Shown: positions 48,600-60,324, numbered from the stretch's first letter. The stretch is 64,000 nt of DNA from Nageia nagi (GCA_050084985.1 JBITNC010000001.1:58342001-58406000), one strand, 5' to 3'. The notes: generated by a model not told the origin, from the letters alone. Numbers and translations: made by a program.

Positions 48600-49600
48600 C
48601 TAGCTATTCAAAAGGAAATTCATGTGAAGCTCAAAGTTGAACCCGAAAGATGCAAAAAGATTGGATCATAATGCACTGAGGAAGAAAAAGAAATGCTAAT
48701 TCAAATTTACTATGAGTTTGCAAAGGTAATTGCATGGACTTATGATATATGAATACTTATGATAAGAATGTAATCCAACATACCATTGAACTTGTGCCAG
48801 ATGCAAAACCATATAGGTAAAAATAAAAGCCTGTAAACCCAAGGATAGAAGAACCTATGCAATAGGAGTTGCTTAAGCTCATGGATGCTAAAATAATTTA
48901 TCTTATCAAGCACTCTACTTGGGTATCCAATTTAGTCCCAATAAGAAATAAAAAAAAAAAAAATTAGACTATGTAGATTTCAAGAATCTGAATCAAGTGT
49001 CCTTAAAAGATAACTATCCTCTTCCTCCTATGGAACAAATCCTACAAATAGTAACCGAAACATGTTGTTTTTAATGATTGATGGCTTTTCAAGATTCAAT
49101 CAAATTTGGGCAAAATAAAATTACATTTACTACTAAGTAGAGAACATTTGCATTTTAGAGAATGTCTTTTGGTGTCTCCAATGTTGGGGCTACATTTCAG
49201 AGAGCTATGGACCATTCCTTTGATGAGTTGATTAACGAGATAATATTGGTATATTTAGATGATATTACTGTGTTTTCTAAAAGTATAAAGGATCACATAA
49301 ACCATTTAAGACAAGTTTTTGATAAATGCATGCAATTCAACATTTCTATCAATCCCAACAAATCCATTTTTATGGTTAACTAAGAAAAATTGCTTGATCA
49401 CATTATTTATAAAGAAGGGTTGGCAATTGATCCTAACAGAGTCAAAGCTATTGAGGTGTTGCCTTTTCCATCAAATAAGAAGGCCCTAGAATCATTCCAT
49501 GGTAAAATTAATTTTGTTAAAAAGTTTATTAGTGATTTTTCTAAAATTATTTCTCCAATCACTACAATGTTCAAGAAAGATGCTCAGTTCTCTTAGTTAG
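48600..49600 (+). pseudogene. Element 2 reverse transcriptase remnant
   Basis: The N-terminal part reads EEEKEMLIQIYYEFAKVIAW, HTIELVPDAKPYR and KIIYLIKHSTWVSNLVPI. The palm follows in the open frame 49162-49383: MSFGVSNVGATFQRAMDHSF and the intact catalytic box ILVYLDDITVFSKS. The frame at 49390-49596 then has ALESFHGKINFVKKFISDFS (LGKINFLRRFI-type box). An A-run near 48950-48963 causes a frameshift, and stops separate the open pieces. Confidence 0.9.
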
Positions 49601-50120
49601 ATAAAGAAAAATATTTTTTTTATAATATCAAAAAAGCCATAATAGAAGCTTTAGTTTTGAAAAAATATAGATTTGTCTAAGGATTTTATTATGTATACTT
49701 ATGGAGATGAGAAAAGCATTGCAATCATTCTGGCATAGAAGGATGACCAAAAAGAAGAACATCCTATAGCCTTTCATAGGCAAACACTACATCAACATCA
49801 AAAAATATACTCATTCATTGAAATGCAAGTATTTTTTATTATGAGAGGGTTAAAAAATTCAAGCATTATGTGTCTCAAAATAAAATCCTTATATATACCA
49901 TTTACCTAGATGTAAGAAACTATGTTATTCAAGAAGACTTGGGTGAAGGGAAAGATGGTTGGATAAAAATGATAATGAAGTATAATGTTGAGATCAAACC
50001 AACCAAGCTTATCAAAGGAAGAAATCTATTTGAAAACATAGCAGAACCAACACATATGATTGTTTTCATAGAGGATGAAGAGCATGCCAATGAGGAGAGT
50101 GATTGGATAAAGTAATATAT
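49600..50120 (+). pseudogene. Element 2 gypsy-type RNase H remnant and connector
   Basis: Starting with a DKEKYFFYNIKKAI block and ending in the open frame 49870-50115: ILIYTIYLDVRNYVIQEDLG, then KYNVEIKPTKLIKGRNLFEN. This is the RNase H tail and connector typical of gypsy elements (VRN.V.Q.DL.GR..WI..I.EYD.EI.PTK). It directly follows RT and leads into integrase, so no second RNase H lies here. Confidence 0.85.
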
Positions 50121-50149
50121 TATCCATTTTAGAACTAGATGATGTCCTA

Positions 50150-51560
50150 TATATTTTGATAGGTTTCAAAGAAGAAGATTCAAGCTACAAGCATTGAAAT
50201 TAATATTGATTCATGAACATCTCTATAGGAAATTTTGTGATCAAACTCTGATTAGATGTGTAACTCAAAATGAAGCTTAGAGTATTCTATATGAATTTCA
50301 TTATGGATTCTCTAAAGGAAACTACAATGGTCTAACTACTATAGCAAAGATATTACAATTGAGCTATTATTGGCCTATTGTATTCAAAGACTCCTTCAAG
50401 ATAGGCTAGAAATGTGACAAGTTGGTATGCCTCTAAAACTTGTGGTTGTTGAGAAACCTTTCAAACAATGAGATTTATAATTTATTGGTATTATTAATCC
50501 AAACTCTTCAGTAGGTCACAAGTTTATCCTAATTGTAACAAACTACTTTAGAAGATGGTAAGAAGCTATACAGTGTAAAAATACATATCAGGAGGCAATA
50601 ATAGAGATGATAAAAAAGACTAATCGCTCATTTTGGTATCCCATAGACCATTATATTAGATAATAATTTTGCATTCATCGAGGCTAATTTATCAAAGTTT
50701 GCTATAGAGTACAAGATCTATTAGCTATTCTCTTCAAACTATTAACCACAAGGGAACAAGTTGGTTGAATCCATAAACAAAAACTTAACCCAAATTATTA
50801 AAAGAACTATTGAAGGGAATCTCAAGCAATGGCACATAAAGCTAGACTAATCGCTCATTTTGGTATCCCATAGACCATTGTATTAGATAATAGTTTGGCA
50901 TTCATCGAGGCTAATTTATCAAAGTTTGCTATAGAGTACAAGATCTATTAGCTATTCTCTTCAAACTATTAACCACAAGGGAACAAGTTGGTTGAATCCA
51001 TAAACAAAAACTTAACCCAAATTATTAAAAGAACTATTAAAGGGAATCTTAAGCAATGGCACACAAAGCTAGACTATGCATTATGGGTTGATAGAATCAA
51101 TATCAAGTCAATTATCAAAACATCACCCTATTCACTAGTTTATGGTAAAATACTAATGCTACCTATTCATCTAGAGTTTCTTGTATTGAAAATCCTATAG
51201 GAATTAGAAGAATATGAATTCGATCAATTACAAGTTGGATTCAATCAATTGATCAAGCTAGAAGAAGAAAAACAAAATTTATTAAGAATTCTAACATAGA
51301 TAAAAGATTTCAAAAAGTGGTTCAATAAAAAGAAGTCTTCCTTGATAAAGTTCAAAGTTGGAGATATATTCCTAAAATGGGATGAGGAAAGAGCAAAACT
51401 TAGGAGGCACCAAAAATTTGATTCCTTATGGAGCATGCCTTATATCATTATTAATTCCATGTAGAATAAATACATTTAGATTATAGGATATTTCTAATTC
51501 TTGAGAGCTACCTATACTAATGAATGGGATCCATCTCAAACATTACTAGGTAATTAGGTG
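50150..51560 (+). pseudogene. Element 2 integrase remnant with internal duplication
   Basis: A zinc-binding N-terminus is suggested by EFHYGFSKGNYNGLTTIAKI and LSYYWPIVFKD. The core second Asp region is present twice (VLDNSLAFIEANLSKFAIEY in the second copy) because 227 bp are duplicated. The C-terminal part is LVESINKNLTQIIKRTIKGN, YALWVDRINIKSIIKTSPYS and LVYGKILMLPIHLEF, then KFKVGDIFLKWDEERAKLRR. Stops occur at the Gln positions of the usual YYPQGNGQ-type box. Inactive. Confidence 0.85.
50618..51071 (+). repeat. 227-bp tandem duplication within integrase
   Basis: Copies 50618-50844 and 50845-51071 differ at only about seven positions. AGACTA occurs at all three junctions, so microhomology-mediated duplication is likely. 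Both copies share the same premature stops. Confidence 0.92.
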
Positions 51561-51949
51561 ATTTCATAACACCTATTAAGCTTGTACAATGTAAATAGTC
51601 CTTTGTATTAATTATGTTTCTTAAAAAAATGTATATATAGTGTTTTATATCAATACATTTCCCAAGGAATTAGATAGTCATTAATGGTTGCATTTACTAG
51701 GCATGGTGGTGGTTAAGTTTGACGATCGTAAAACATCTTATCAAAATATTGGTATTTAAAGTGAGATTTTATTGAAAAAAACTTTAGTTAGCAAAACCTT
51801 TAGTTAGCATCTTACTTTCCAATTTAAAATTGGCATGGTTGAATTTAATGCCATTCCACCTTTCAAGTCTAACATAGCACTCTGCATAAACCTCGACTTG
51901 CCTAATGCATTAATGATCATTAATAGATAGGAGTCAAAAACCCTAAGCA

Positions 51950-54900
51950 AATAAAATATATTTTTAACTCTATCATTCCTCACTTAGTAAATTTGATACC
52001 ACAAGTATTCAAGCATTTGCAAAATTATACCATTTACAAAGCTTTTGATGCTAGGGTATGAAGGAGTTTTATTTGTGACATAGTTGAAGTAGTGAGCTTA
52101 ATGTTTACCCATGGTGTAAAATTATTTTTGAGTATAATGGCTAAAATAGAGCATACTATGGTAATTTAAGGAGGAGAGGTTAAGGACCTATCAAAGATAC
52201 ATGAAGAATACTTGGATAATACCCCTAGGATAAATTAGATTAGAGGGAAGTGCTTAGTCACATTCATACCTAGTGCATGGATGCAAAAAGGCCATTGTTG
52301 CAACATGAGAAGCCCAAAGTGGTAGGGAAGGGTAAAATGAAGATAATTAGTAATAATATCATGCTTAACTAAGGGCTGGCATATTTTGTACCATATGAGT
52401 CTTTCACCTACCTAAAGTTACTTACCACCATTGCATTAAGGCATAGCCTACATGGCTACATCATAAGGGTTTACAAAGAGCAAAAGAAGGATGAGGAAGA
52501 GTCAGATTATTTTCCAAACACCTTCCTAGATTACTCCCCTACCTTCATTATCAATGTATTTGCAATTCTTATTGATTAGAGCTTCCATGTTAAAAAATAA
52601 GTTGATTTGAAAAAGGAAAAGTGAGATTTCTATCAATATGAGGATGACATGATCAACTGAATTAATGAAAGGTATTCTGAGAATACCACAAAGCTCATTT
52701 AGAGCTATTATGTTGCATTATTCAAGAAATTTCATGACATATAGGTCCTATAAGCTCTGGTGATAATTCTTGGGCATATGACCTAAATTAGAGTTGATGA
52801 GGCCATAGTCAAAACGACTTATAACATTGTTGAAAGCTTGGTTTGTTATGACTTTGCTGGCTTCTTATCAAATGAGATTAGAATTAATTTATTTAATATT
52901 GGTAAGGGTGATTTTAGAAATTCCTCCTATCTGTGGTGGTTGATTGTTTACCAAAATTTGCAATTTTTGGTAGATGGAGGGCTATACATAATAGCAACAA
53001 GCACATACATAGCTCTTGCATAAATCGACATGAGGGTGCTAGTACTCACCAAAGTTCATGGCTCTTATTATGAGTTCATGAAGAATGTTTTGCCCCAATC
53101 ATGAAGATTCTCACAAGAAGAAATGTACATAGGCTACACCAAACTTTCTAGGGAGAGCTGCAAGGCGAAAATAAAATTAGAGACTGGTATTTTCTAAAGG
53201 AAAGGATAGTCATTTTGAGGTATGGTTATTTTGAAATCCCCTTTTTTCTACCCAATTTTATTATCCTATAATTATATTATTTAGAAATGGATAGGAAAAT
53301 AAGTATCATAGAAACTAGATATGAGTTAGGAGGTAATTTTAAGCTCATAATCAAAAATCTAGTTATATCAAGTAGTTTTACATTGTTAGAAGTAGATTGC
53401 AAAGAAGAATTATCAAATTTTATTATCCAAAATTTCAAGTTAGAGAAGGTAGAATACCATTGGATGTATGACCTCGTAGGGGAGTGCACATAAATTATAA
53501 AAGAAAATAAAAAAATGCCCAATGTTTAGTCATGAAGCCTGATCTCACATTGAGAATTTTGCAAATTAGATTGAACAAGAAGATAAGACCCTATCAAAGT
53601 GGAAATTTGGTGTTTTGGATAAGGTGTGGATGGCCCTTGAAGGGTTAAAGAAATATAGATTATGGAAAACTAAGAGGTAATAGTTTGCCTTGGCCTCGGA
53701 GGTCATTTTCCAATTGCAGGATGAGCTATGATGGGGCCTCAATAAAATTTACTATTTTACAAAGTATAGATTTGAATATACCACCAAGGAAGTACATGTT
53801 GAAAATAAGCCTTTTGGTGAGTTTAAGCATGATCAATACTAGCATGCCCAATATTAGCAAGACTTGTTGCCAGAAAGGGGCAAATCTTGCCACCCAATTT
53901 TTAAGGTAAGGTATCATAAGAAGATCAACCATTGGCACAAAGGCCAAAGGAGCTTAAGAAGATGAGAAAAAGAAAACTTGAAGAAGGTTCCAATTCATAG
54001 CATCCTATGAAAAAGAAAAAGGAAACACAAGTAATGATAGTTGTGGCTTCCAAGGAGTCTCCCCTCAAAAAATTAAGAAAAATTAAGTTAAGAATTAGAG
54101 AGCCAACTAAAGAATAGTAGACTCCAAAGAAAAAATAATAGTCACCTATACCTAAGCAAGTCTAGGTTGGGTGAAAGAAGAAGAGCTAAAACGAAGCATA
54201 GGAGATATAGAACTTCTAAATTTAGAGACCTATAAACCCCAAAGCACTGAAATAATAGTATTTTAAGATGCAAAAGAAGAGCTTAAGGATAAAGTGCAAC
54301 AAGGGGGAGGTAATGTGCTTAGAGTAGGTGCAACAGTAGCAACAGGAGGAGAAGTGGATGAAGATCATGATGATGATGATGATGATCCCAATCAGAAGAA
54401 ATACTTCGACCCAATAGATAAGGTAGAAGAGAAAAAAGAATCCACTACTACATAAGAGGAAGAACAACATCAAAAAGAACTTGTTGTGGAAATAACAAAA
54501 GAGACATCTGATCCATAAACACCTACATCAACTTCATAAGCAAGTACATCTCACCATTCTTTAATTCCTTATTCAACTACCTCTAGTAAGGAAATACAAA
54601 CTATTTTTTCTACTTAAGTAGTAGAGCCCATTGATTAGGCAATATTCATTAATAAACCCACAACACTCTCGAAGCAACAAGGTAGATTATTGAATAGAGT
54701 TATATACAAGGAGGATATTAAAATTGCACAGATGTCCTTCAAATACAATTAGTTAGATAAAACCCTTTTTGTCATTGTTGATGTAAAGATGCAGAGTGCA
54801 CCAGTAGTAGATCGATCCAAGTTTTTGGTAAATAATTCCTTAGAAGTTGGAAAAATTATCCAATCTATGGAGAACAAAAATATAAAAATTAAATAAAAAG

Positions 54901-55990
54901 CTTAAGTAGCTAAAATAAGACTACTCGTAAAAAGATAAAATGATGGCCGAATTGTAGAATTAGAATAAAGAATTAATTGAAAAGTTGGTGAATTAAAAAA
55001 TTGAGGATGGTAAAAGCCTACAAGAGGCTAATGAAGAGCTGGAGAAATTAAAAACACAAATTGAAGAGATAAAGGCTCAATCTAGCATAATTGATAAGAA
55101 AAAGGCTTAGAAAATAGAAGAGGAGCTTAAAAAGACTATAGTAGCCAATAAAGCTTTGAATGATGATAAAATAAAACTACTATAGATCATTAAAGATTAT
55201 AGAAAAAATTTGGTGGAGCAGATTGGAGAGAGAATGGTAAGCCTATCCAAGCTGTATTATTTGAAAAATCAAATATAACAGACAATACTTCAATATGATG
55301 CTCTAAATGCACTCCAATAGTTGGCCCTAGAAGTCTTGAGAGAAAAAATTGAAGAAATGTAGAGCTAGCTCAGGGTTATAATAGAAAAGGATCTTGCCAT
55401 TGTACCTCCAAGGCCAAGATAGACAATTCTAAGGAGGATAAAAGATATTTGTGATTTAAAGAATTTGGCATTACCCTTGGACCTAGAGAAAGGTCAATTA
55501 AAGGTAGAAATAAGATTTGTAAATATGTTTTTCAACTTTTTAATTTAATTGAATGCTACCAAATTATGGCACAATTTAGATGTACAAGGTAGTGTTGATC
55601 ATTGGTTGTAAAATACTAACTCATTCTTAGATAGAGATTCATCAATAAACTTATTTGAGAAGTAACTCTTAGATATGCAAAAAATAAATGAGTGAGCTCA
55701 GGAGGCAGTTGCAAGATTTTTGAATGCTAGGAGACTGGAAAATGTCCTAACAAGATTTAGAAAAAATATTTCAAAGTTTTAAGCATGCCCCATCCTATCA
55801 CAAGTAGATAATAAAGATCTCCATGATCTATACAAGAAGATTCAATCCATATTGCCAATAGAGTTGATCCCTCAGCAATAGGCCCTGAAAAAGATATAAT
55901 TGGGTAAGCAAGTGAGAGTGGTCAATAAGGGTTCTATTCTCCAACAAGATGATGACCCCAAAGAACCATCAAAAGATTGTTATTCTTATA
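51950..55990 (+). pseudogene. Element 2 extra ORF downstream of integrase, coiled-coil rich
   Basis: About 4 kb between integrase and the 3' LTR reads as decayed protein. The front part has NEIRINLFNIGKGDFRNSSY and LWWLIVYQNLQFLVDGGLYI (52838-53023) and WMALEGLKKYRLWKTKR (about 53625). An acidic stretch follows at 54360-54400 (DEDHDDDDDDPN). A coiled coil runs from about 55010 to 55270 (LQEANEELEKLKTQIEEIKA). The end (55400-55900) has ICDLKNLALPLDLEKGQLKV and LLDMQKINE. Stops are mostly at Gln. There is no transmembrane or env-like signature. Function unknown; it resembles the minus-strand region at 22950-27000 in layout. Confidence 0.55.
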
Positions 55991-56000
55991 GAATTATACT

Positions 56001-57909
56001 TTAAAAGGGGTAATATTCTTTACATTCATTATTATTTCATTCATTCATTCCTTTTCCTAATAAAACCCCTTCTATACTTCCCATTTGTTATTCCCCTTTC
56101 TTTCATTTGTTAATACTTGTACAAAATTTAACCCTGAGTTTACATTGTATATACTTATATATTTCTTAAGAGTCTTGTATTATCTATGCTCTTAGTTAGG
56201 ATGTGGTTTTGTTTAAGTAGTTTATGGGTCATATTTGTATGATCGGGTCGTAGTTAGTAAAATGTTATTCAAAATCACCATTTTGTTATAAGGAGCGTGT
56301 TGTTTGTACATAGTCAAATGAGTCATATTTTGAAGATGTGTATAAGTCATAGGCTAAAGAGTGTCCATTTTGTAAAATTGGTTAAGTCATTTTTAGGATT
56401 TATCTAGGTTTAATTTAGGTATTATTATCGGGTATTATTGTATATAATCTATTTGTATGTTTGAACTAAGTTCGAGCCTTATGGCGAGTCAAATTACTTA
56501 TATTTTGATCTATCATAGTCTAAGGGTTATTTCTGATCCCTATTGTACATAGTGATCAGTTTAGTTTAAGTCATGTAGCGATCAATGTTGTTACAAGAGT
56601 CGAGTAAAGTAGTCCCATGAAAATCTAATGGTGACATCATACTTTTTTATGAAAATCAATGGGCTCTAGGTGACTTAATGAGTGATCTTAATAGTTATTC
56701 AACGCAAGATATATTCACAACTTTATATTCAACATATCCTACCAATTTTGAGCGATGTTGTCACACTTTTCAAGAGAAATTAACAGGTGATAAGTTCCAC
56801 AGATATTTAACAACCCCTACCAAAGCATAACAAGACCCGCTTGGGATAAGTAAATACTAAAAGAAGAGGTGAACACCCAGGTCCACTTAATCAATAGTGT
56901 GTGAGCCCTAAGACTCTTCCAAACATGTCGACTGCAACTCATTTTCAAGTGGTAGCATTAGTTCACTCTTAGGATTGAATGGTACATCTTCCTTCACCCT
57001 TACAATGATTATAATCTAGAGCTACAAAATAAAGATATTTAATGGTTACAAAGAGTTAGATGGCCATTGATTATGGAGACAGATTGATTGTACTTATAAA
57101 GATGGAAAATCATACTTCATAAATGTAGGATTAGTTATAGATTCACCATGGTCAAAGATAAGTGATAGATTATGACTGGATTAGTACAAATATTGAACGT
57201 CTATAGATTCCTAAGCATCGATGTTGAATCAAGACCATGTTGTATAATTAGTTCCAGTTATAGATTATCTTGTACATCTAAATATTTAAGTTTATACTAT
57301 TCTTATTCAAAGAGGTAGTTGCAGTTATTAATGATAGAAAAACACCCATTTTAAATATAACATTATAAATAATGGATTGTTAAAGGTCCAAAACATTAGA
57401 TATTTTAGCAAAGTTGCCCATTGTGAGAAGTATTTTCATATATGATAATGCAATAGTATTATATTTTTCCCTCTGCAATTTATAGATGTTATATTATTTT
57501 GTAATCGTTATGTATGAAGTAGTTTAAAATTGTGGTTGTGTAAAGAGTGAGGTAGTCAATCTATTCTTAGTCTTGGCTATGGATTACTTCCTATGCAATG
57601 ATGCCCGAGATTATTAGTTTAGTCTGCTTTTATGTTATTTGCTTTTCTTGTTCAGTATTTTAAATTTTTATCTCTTTCTTATTACTCTTGATATCTTTTA
57701 TATTTTTCCTGTTACTTTTAAACTTTTTCATAGATAGGAATCTGTCTATAACCCAGATATTTAGAAGAAAATCCCCACAAACGCATTACCCCACCATTTT
57801 TTTGCTAATTCAAGAACCTATTATTATCATGTAATGTACAACTATACCAAACCAAACATTTAGGTTACATTATACTGATCAATAGGGACCACCTTAAATA
57901 CCAAGCTGC
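56001..57909 (+). repeat. Element 2 3' LTR
   Basis: It opens TTAAAAGGGGTAATATTC and ends near AAGCTGCA. It shares all landmarks with the 5' LTR, differing mostly by transitions and small gaps. The AAAAGGGG at its start may itself be the polypurine tract, in which case the true LTR would begin nine bases later. Confidence 0.82.
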
Positions 57910-57921
57910 AAGGTTTTTTTA

Positions 57922-58074
57922 AAGTTTGATTCTTTGAAAAATAACTATTTTTAGAATTTTTAAAATAATTTGAAAAGTAAAATATTTTTCTAAATAATTA
58001 AAATTTTATAATAGAAAATTTTATTCCTTAATCAAATAGTCAAAAATATAAAATCATTTAAAAAAATTAAAATA
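57922..58074 (+). repeat. Left arm of a 153-bp inverted repeat
   Basis: It starts AAGTTTGATTCTTTGAAAA and matches the reverse complement of 61552-61704 almost end to end. Differences are nearly all transitions. Shared runs include TTTTTAAAATAATTTGA, AAAATATTTTTCTAAATAA and ATAATAGAAAATTTT. It begins about 12 bp after the 3' LTR of element 2. Confidence 0.85.
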
Positions 58075-58513
58075 GCCATTTCCAAAAAAATGAAAAATAT
58101 ATTAAAAATTAGAATAGCCAAAAAAATTATAATAAAAAATTATTAATAATAAAAAATAACCTAAATATTATAATTACATAATTTTATGTTATACACACTT
58201 AAAAGCAAATAAAAAAATCTTTAAAAGTTCAAAATTCAAAACCCTAAAAGTTCCTGTACTTGGATCAAGTGGTGGGCATTGTGAATTATTGATAAACATC
58301 AACATTGGAGTGTAAAGATTTGATGACACACTCCACGTAAAGCTGCTAAAACCTGGTTCTAAATGGCCCTTTCATCTTATCTTTTGGCATGATTCTCTAG
58401 CTCTCAGAAGTGCACCACCCCCTTTGAAGTCCTAACTACATCTCTTCATGCCACCGCCATGCTGGATTTGGACCTCCCTTTTTTGGAGTTTCCCATCCCT
58501 GTCAATTCTCCTG

Positions 58514-58753
58514 ATGATCGGAATTGTATGGGTTTTCCATGCTGGTTTGTGTGGGGGAATTGTGGTTGTATCATCGACATTGAAGGTGGAGAAGATGAAG
58601 AAGGCTGTGGAGAGGTACAGAGTAACGCATATTCCCACGGTAACCACGATTTTAATGCAGCTCTGCAAGTCACATGAAAGTGTTGTGTTGTATGAGACGA
58701 GGTGTGTGAAGGAGATTATGGTTAGCAGAGCGGCCACGGGCAAACAACAGATA
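58514..58753 (+). pseudogene. Acyl-CoA synthetase (4CL-like) gene fragment
   Basis: An open frame (58448-58804) contains VFHAGLCGGIVVVSSTLKVE, KMKKAVERYRVTHIPTVTTI, LMQLCKS and, after a gap, VKEIMVSRAATGKQQI. This matches the middle of plant 4-coumarate:CoA ligase and related AMP-binding enzymes (a GLL..GST.VV box, then F..E.ML.AIE+Y+VTH.P.VPP.L..L.KS, and L+E+.SGAAPLGKE). These enzymes join CoA to hydroxycinnamates or fatty acids using ATP. Only about 80 of roughly 540 residues are present. The flexible SSGTTG.PKG loop, the GYGLTE box and all later motifs are absent, so this is a non-functional fragment. Confidence 0.6.
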
Positions 58754-58763
58754 GTGGTATATA

Positions 58764-58919
58764 ATGGCGATCGAGCTTTCCCACTACATGGCCAAGATGG
58801 GTAACGCCCTCTCCTTCTAGGGGCTGCAAGAAATGATAATAGGGGTCAACACAGATGATGATGGCAAGATCAGCTTTGTGAAATTTGTTGTAGCCCTGCT
58901 AAGATCCATCACAACTTGC
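58764..58919 (+). pseudogene. EF-hand (calmodulin-like) gene fragment
   Basis: The frame from ATG 58764 reads MAIELSHYMAKMGNALSF, a TAG stop (58818-58820) where Glu is expected, then GLQEMIIGVNTDDDGKISFV. The loop at 58848-58883 has the EF-hand pattern DxDxDG-I-E with position 1 changed to Asn and position 12 to Lys, so calcium binding would be impaired. The helix before it (EL...MAKMG..L) matches plant calmodulin-like proteins. Only one EF-hand is present. It starts within 11 bases of the end of the ligase fragment, in a different frame. Confidence 0.6.
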
Positions 58920-59153
58920 AAAGTAGAGCCATCATGGAGGTTTTCCTTTTTTTTTTTTTACACAAAACAGAGCACCCATGTTGTGAACGCAGGCTACCCT
59001 ACTGGCATTGTCATTAATAAGGCTTCACTAAGTTTGCAAGGAGTAGTAAATGGAATGGGGTTCGTATGTACCTTCCTAGAAGGGTTGAAATTTGATATTT
59101 TCCCGTCAATATTTTTTTTTTTAACAGTTTGAATATTGTAATACCCATCAATA

Positions 59154-59265
59154 GATTGTTTCTTAGTTGCATGCACGTATTTGGCATACTTGTTAAGATC
59201 GATTCTCTTCAGGAATGTTAAACGATAAGATTGTTTCTTTGTTGCATGCATGTATTTGGCATACT
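59154..59265 (+). repeat. 37-bp direct repeat pair
   Basis: GATTGTTTCTTAGTTGCATG at 59154-59190 and GATTGTTTCTTTGTTGCATG at 59229-59265, each continuing to TATTTGGCATACT, with two mismatches over 37 bp. Confidence 0.85.
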
Positions 59266-60138
59266 AAAATATTTTTTTTCTTATAGAAATCCTAAATATC
59301 CATAGAACTTCGTATTCATTTTTTTGTTTTTGTTTTTATTTTTATTCCTATCAAATATTTTTTTAATTGCAATTGATGTTTTGTGCACAGATATTGAATA
59401 CTTTAGTCAGTGATCGAACCTTATTTCATGCTCATAATGTAGATAATATTTCTTTGCAGATGTTATTTTTACTTATTTATTTTACTAGGTATATTTGAGT
59501 TAATATCACTGATGTTGATAAAACCCAAAAAATGGCATATAATGACATTTAAAGCAATGAGCACTTATCCCTCTTATCAAATCAATGTTATTCCTTGGAC
59601 CATCATCATAAGAAGATTGCGGTATTCAAATGCTGTCTAGAAATTCCACCAATACTACTCTTGTGCCTAGACAATCTCCGTATTAGTAGTACAGGTACTG
59701 ATGTTAAAATTTGTAAGGAGATTCTGGAATACCAAATAAATTCTTTTGTCCCCTTGCCATGGTGCGAGAACTTGTTCAGAAGTCTCGTCTACATGTGTTG
59801 AGAGTATTACAACCATATGATCTGGGTATTTTTACATAATCGAACCTATAGAATTACACTTGATACAGACCCCTTGCATTCATGATTTCAAGCGGTGATA
59901 GTAGTTCAACTAAAGAATAAGGTCCAATATTAAAACTCAAGTTCATCACTGATAAACATTTCAATTAATGAGTTATAGTGTCATTAACAGCTTATGTCAT
60001 GGTTTTTTTTGTTATAAATAACTGTCATGGACTTGTCTGTGTATGAATGAAAGTTACATACAATCTTCTCACAATAATATGTTTGGATTATTTACGAATG
60101 ATAGTTTTAGATTATCTTCTCAAAATATTACATTTTGA

Positions 60139-60324
60139 CTAAGCATGAGGGCATTGTTTCATTTTGGATAGTTTGTTGCCACTGCCACTATTATGATCCA
60201 CTACGTATCCACAGCCATTGCTGAAGCCTTGAATGAGGACACTTGTCTGCAGTTGGAGGAAACCGCTTTTGACTAAACCCATTGGCTGCATGGGCATTTG
60301 ATGCCCCTCAAACCCCTTTACCAT
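60139..60324 (-). CDS. Possible short exon or ORF fragment, unknown
   Basis: An open minus-strand frame of 61 codons, MVKGFEGHQMPMQPMGLVKS through GCGYVVDHNSGSGNKLSKMK. Composition is balanced and unlike the low-complexity shadow frames elsewhere. No domain is recognised and no neighbouring exon can be linked to it. It could be the last exon of a captured gene or chance. Confidence 0.2.
   Translation of the reverse strand: MVKGFEGHQMPMQPMGLVKSGFLQLQTSVLIQGFSNGCGYVVDHNSGSGNKLSKMKQCPHA

Larger units (their letters stand above)
43360..57909 (+). mobile_element. Element 2: Tat-type Ty3/gypsy, 14.5 kb, decayed
   Basis: Plus-strand element with two LTRs of equal length (1909 bp each by my edges): 43360-45268 and 56001-57909. 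Coding remnants run gag, protease, RNase H, RT, RNase H, integrase, then about 4 kb of extra ORF before the 3' LTR. The RNase H upstream of RT is unusual compared with element 1. Frames carry many stops, often at Gln. No target duplication can be seen because the copia element abuts the left end. The outer 3' LTR edge is estimated to within about 20 bp. Confidence 0.88.

Noticed and set aside
51950-55990. Envelope-like gene of element 2
   Set aside because: The region follows integrase, but it shows acidic and coiled-coil segments without a signal peptide or clear membrane anchor.
9329-57909. Possible reassignment of TAA/TAG to glutamine
   Set aside because: CAA/CAG still occur at many Gln positions, stops also replace Trp and Arg, and frameshifts abound. 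Pseudogene decay in methylated plant DNA explains it better.
58432-58743. 103-codon minus-strand frame opposite the ligase fragment
   Set aside because: Only the plus frame matches the AMP-binding family; the minus frame is its shadow.
58994-59251. 85-codon minus-strand frame with repeated MHATKKQS
   Set aside because: The repetition comes from the 37-bp direct repeat pair; there is no other support for a gene.
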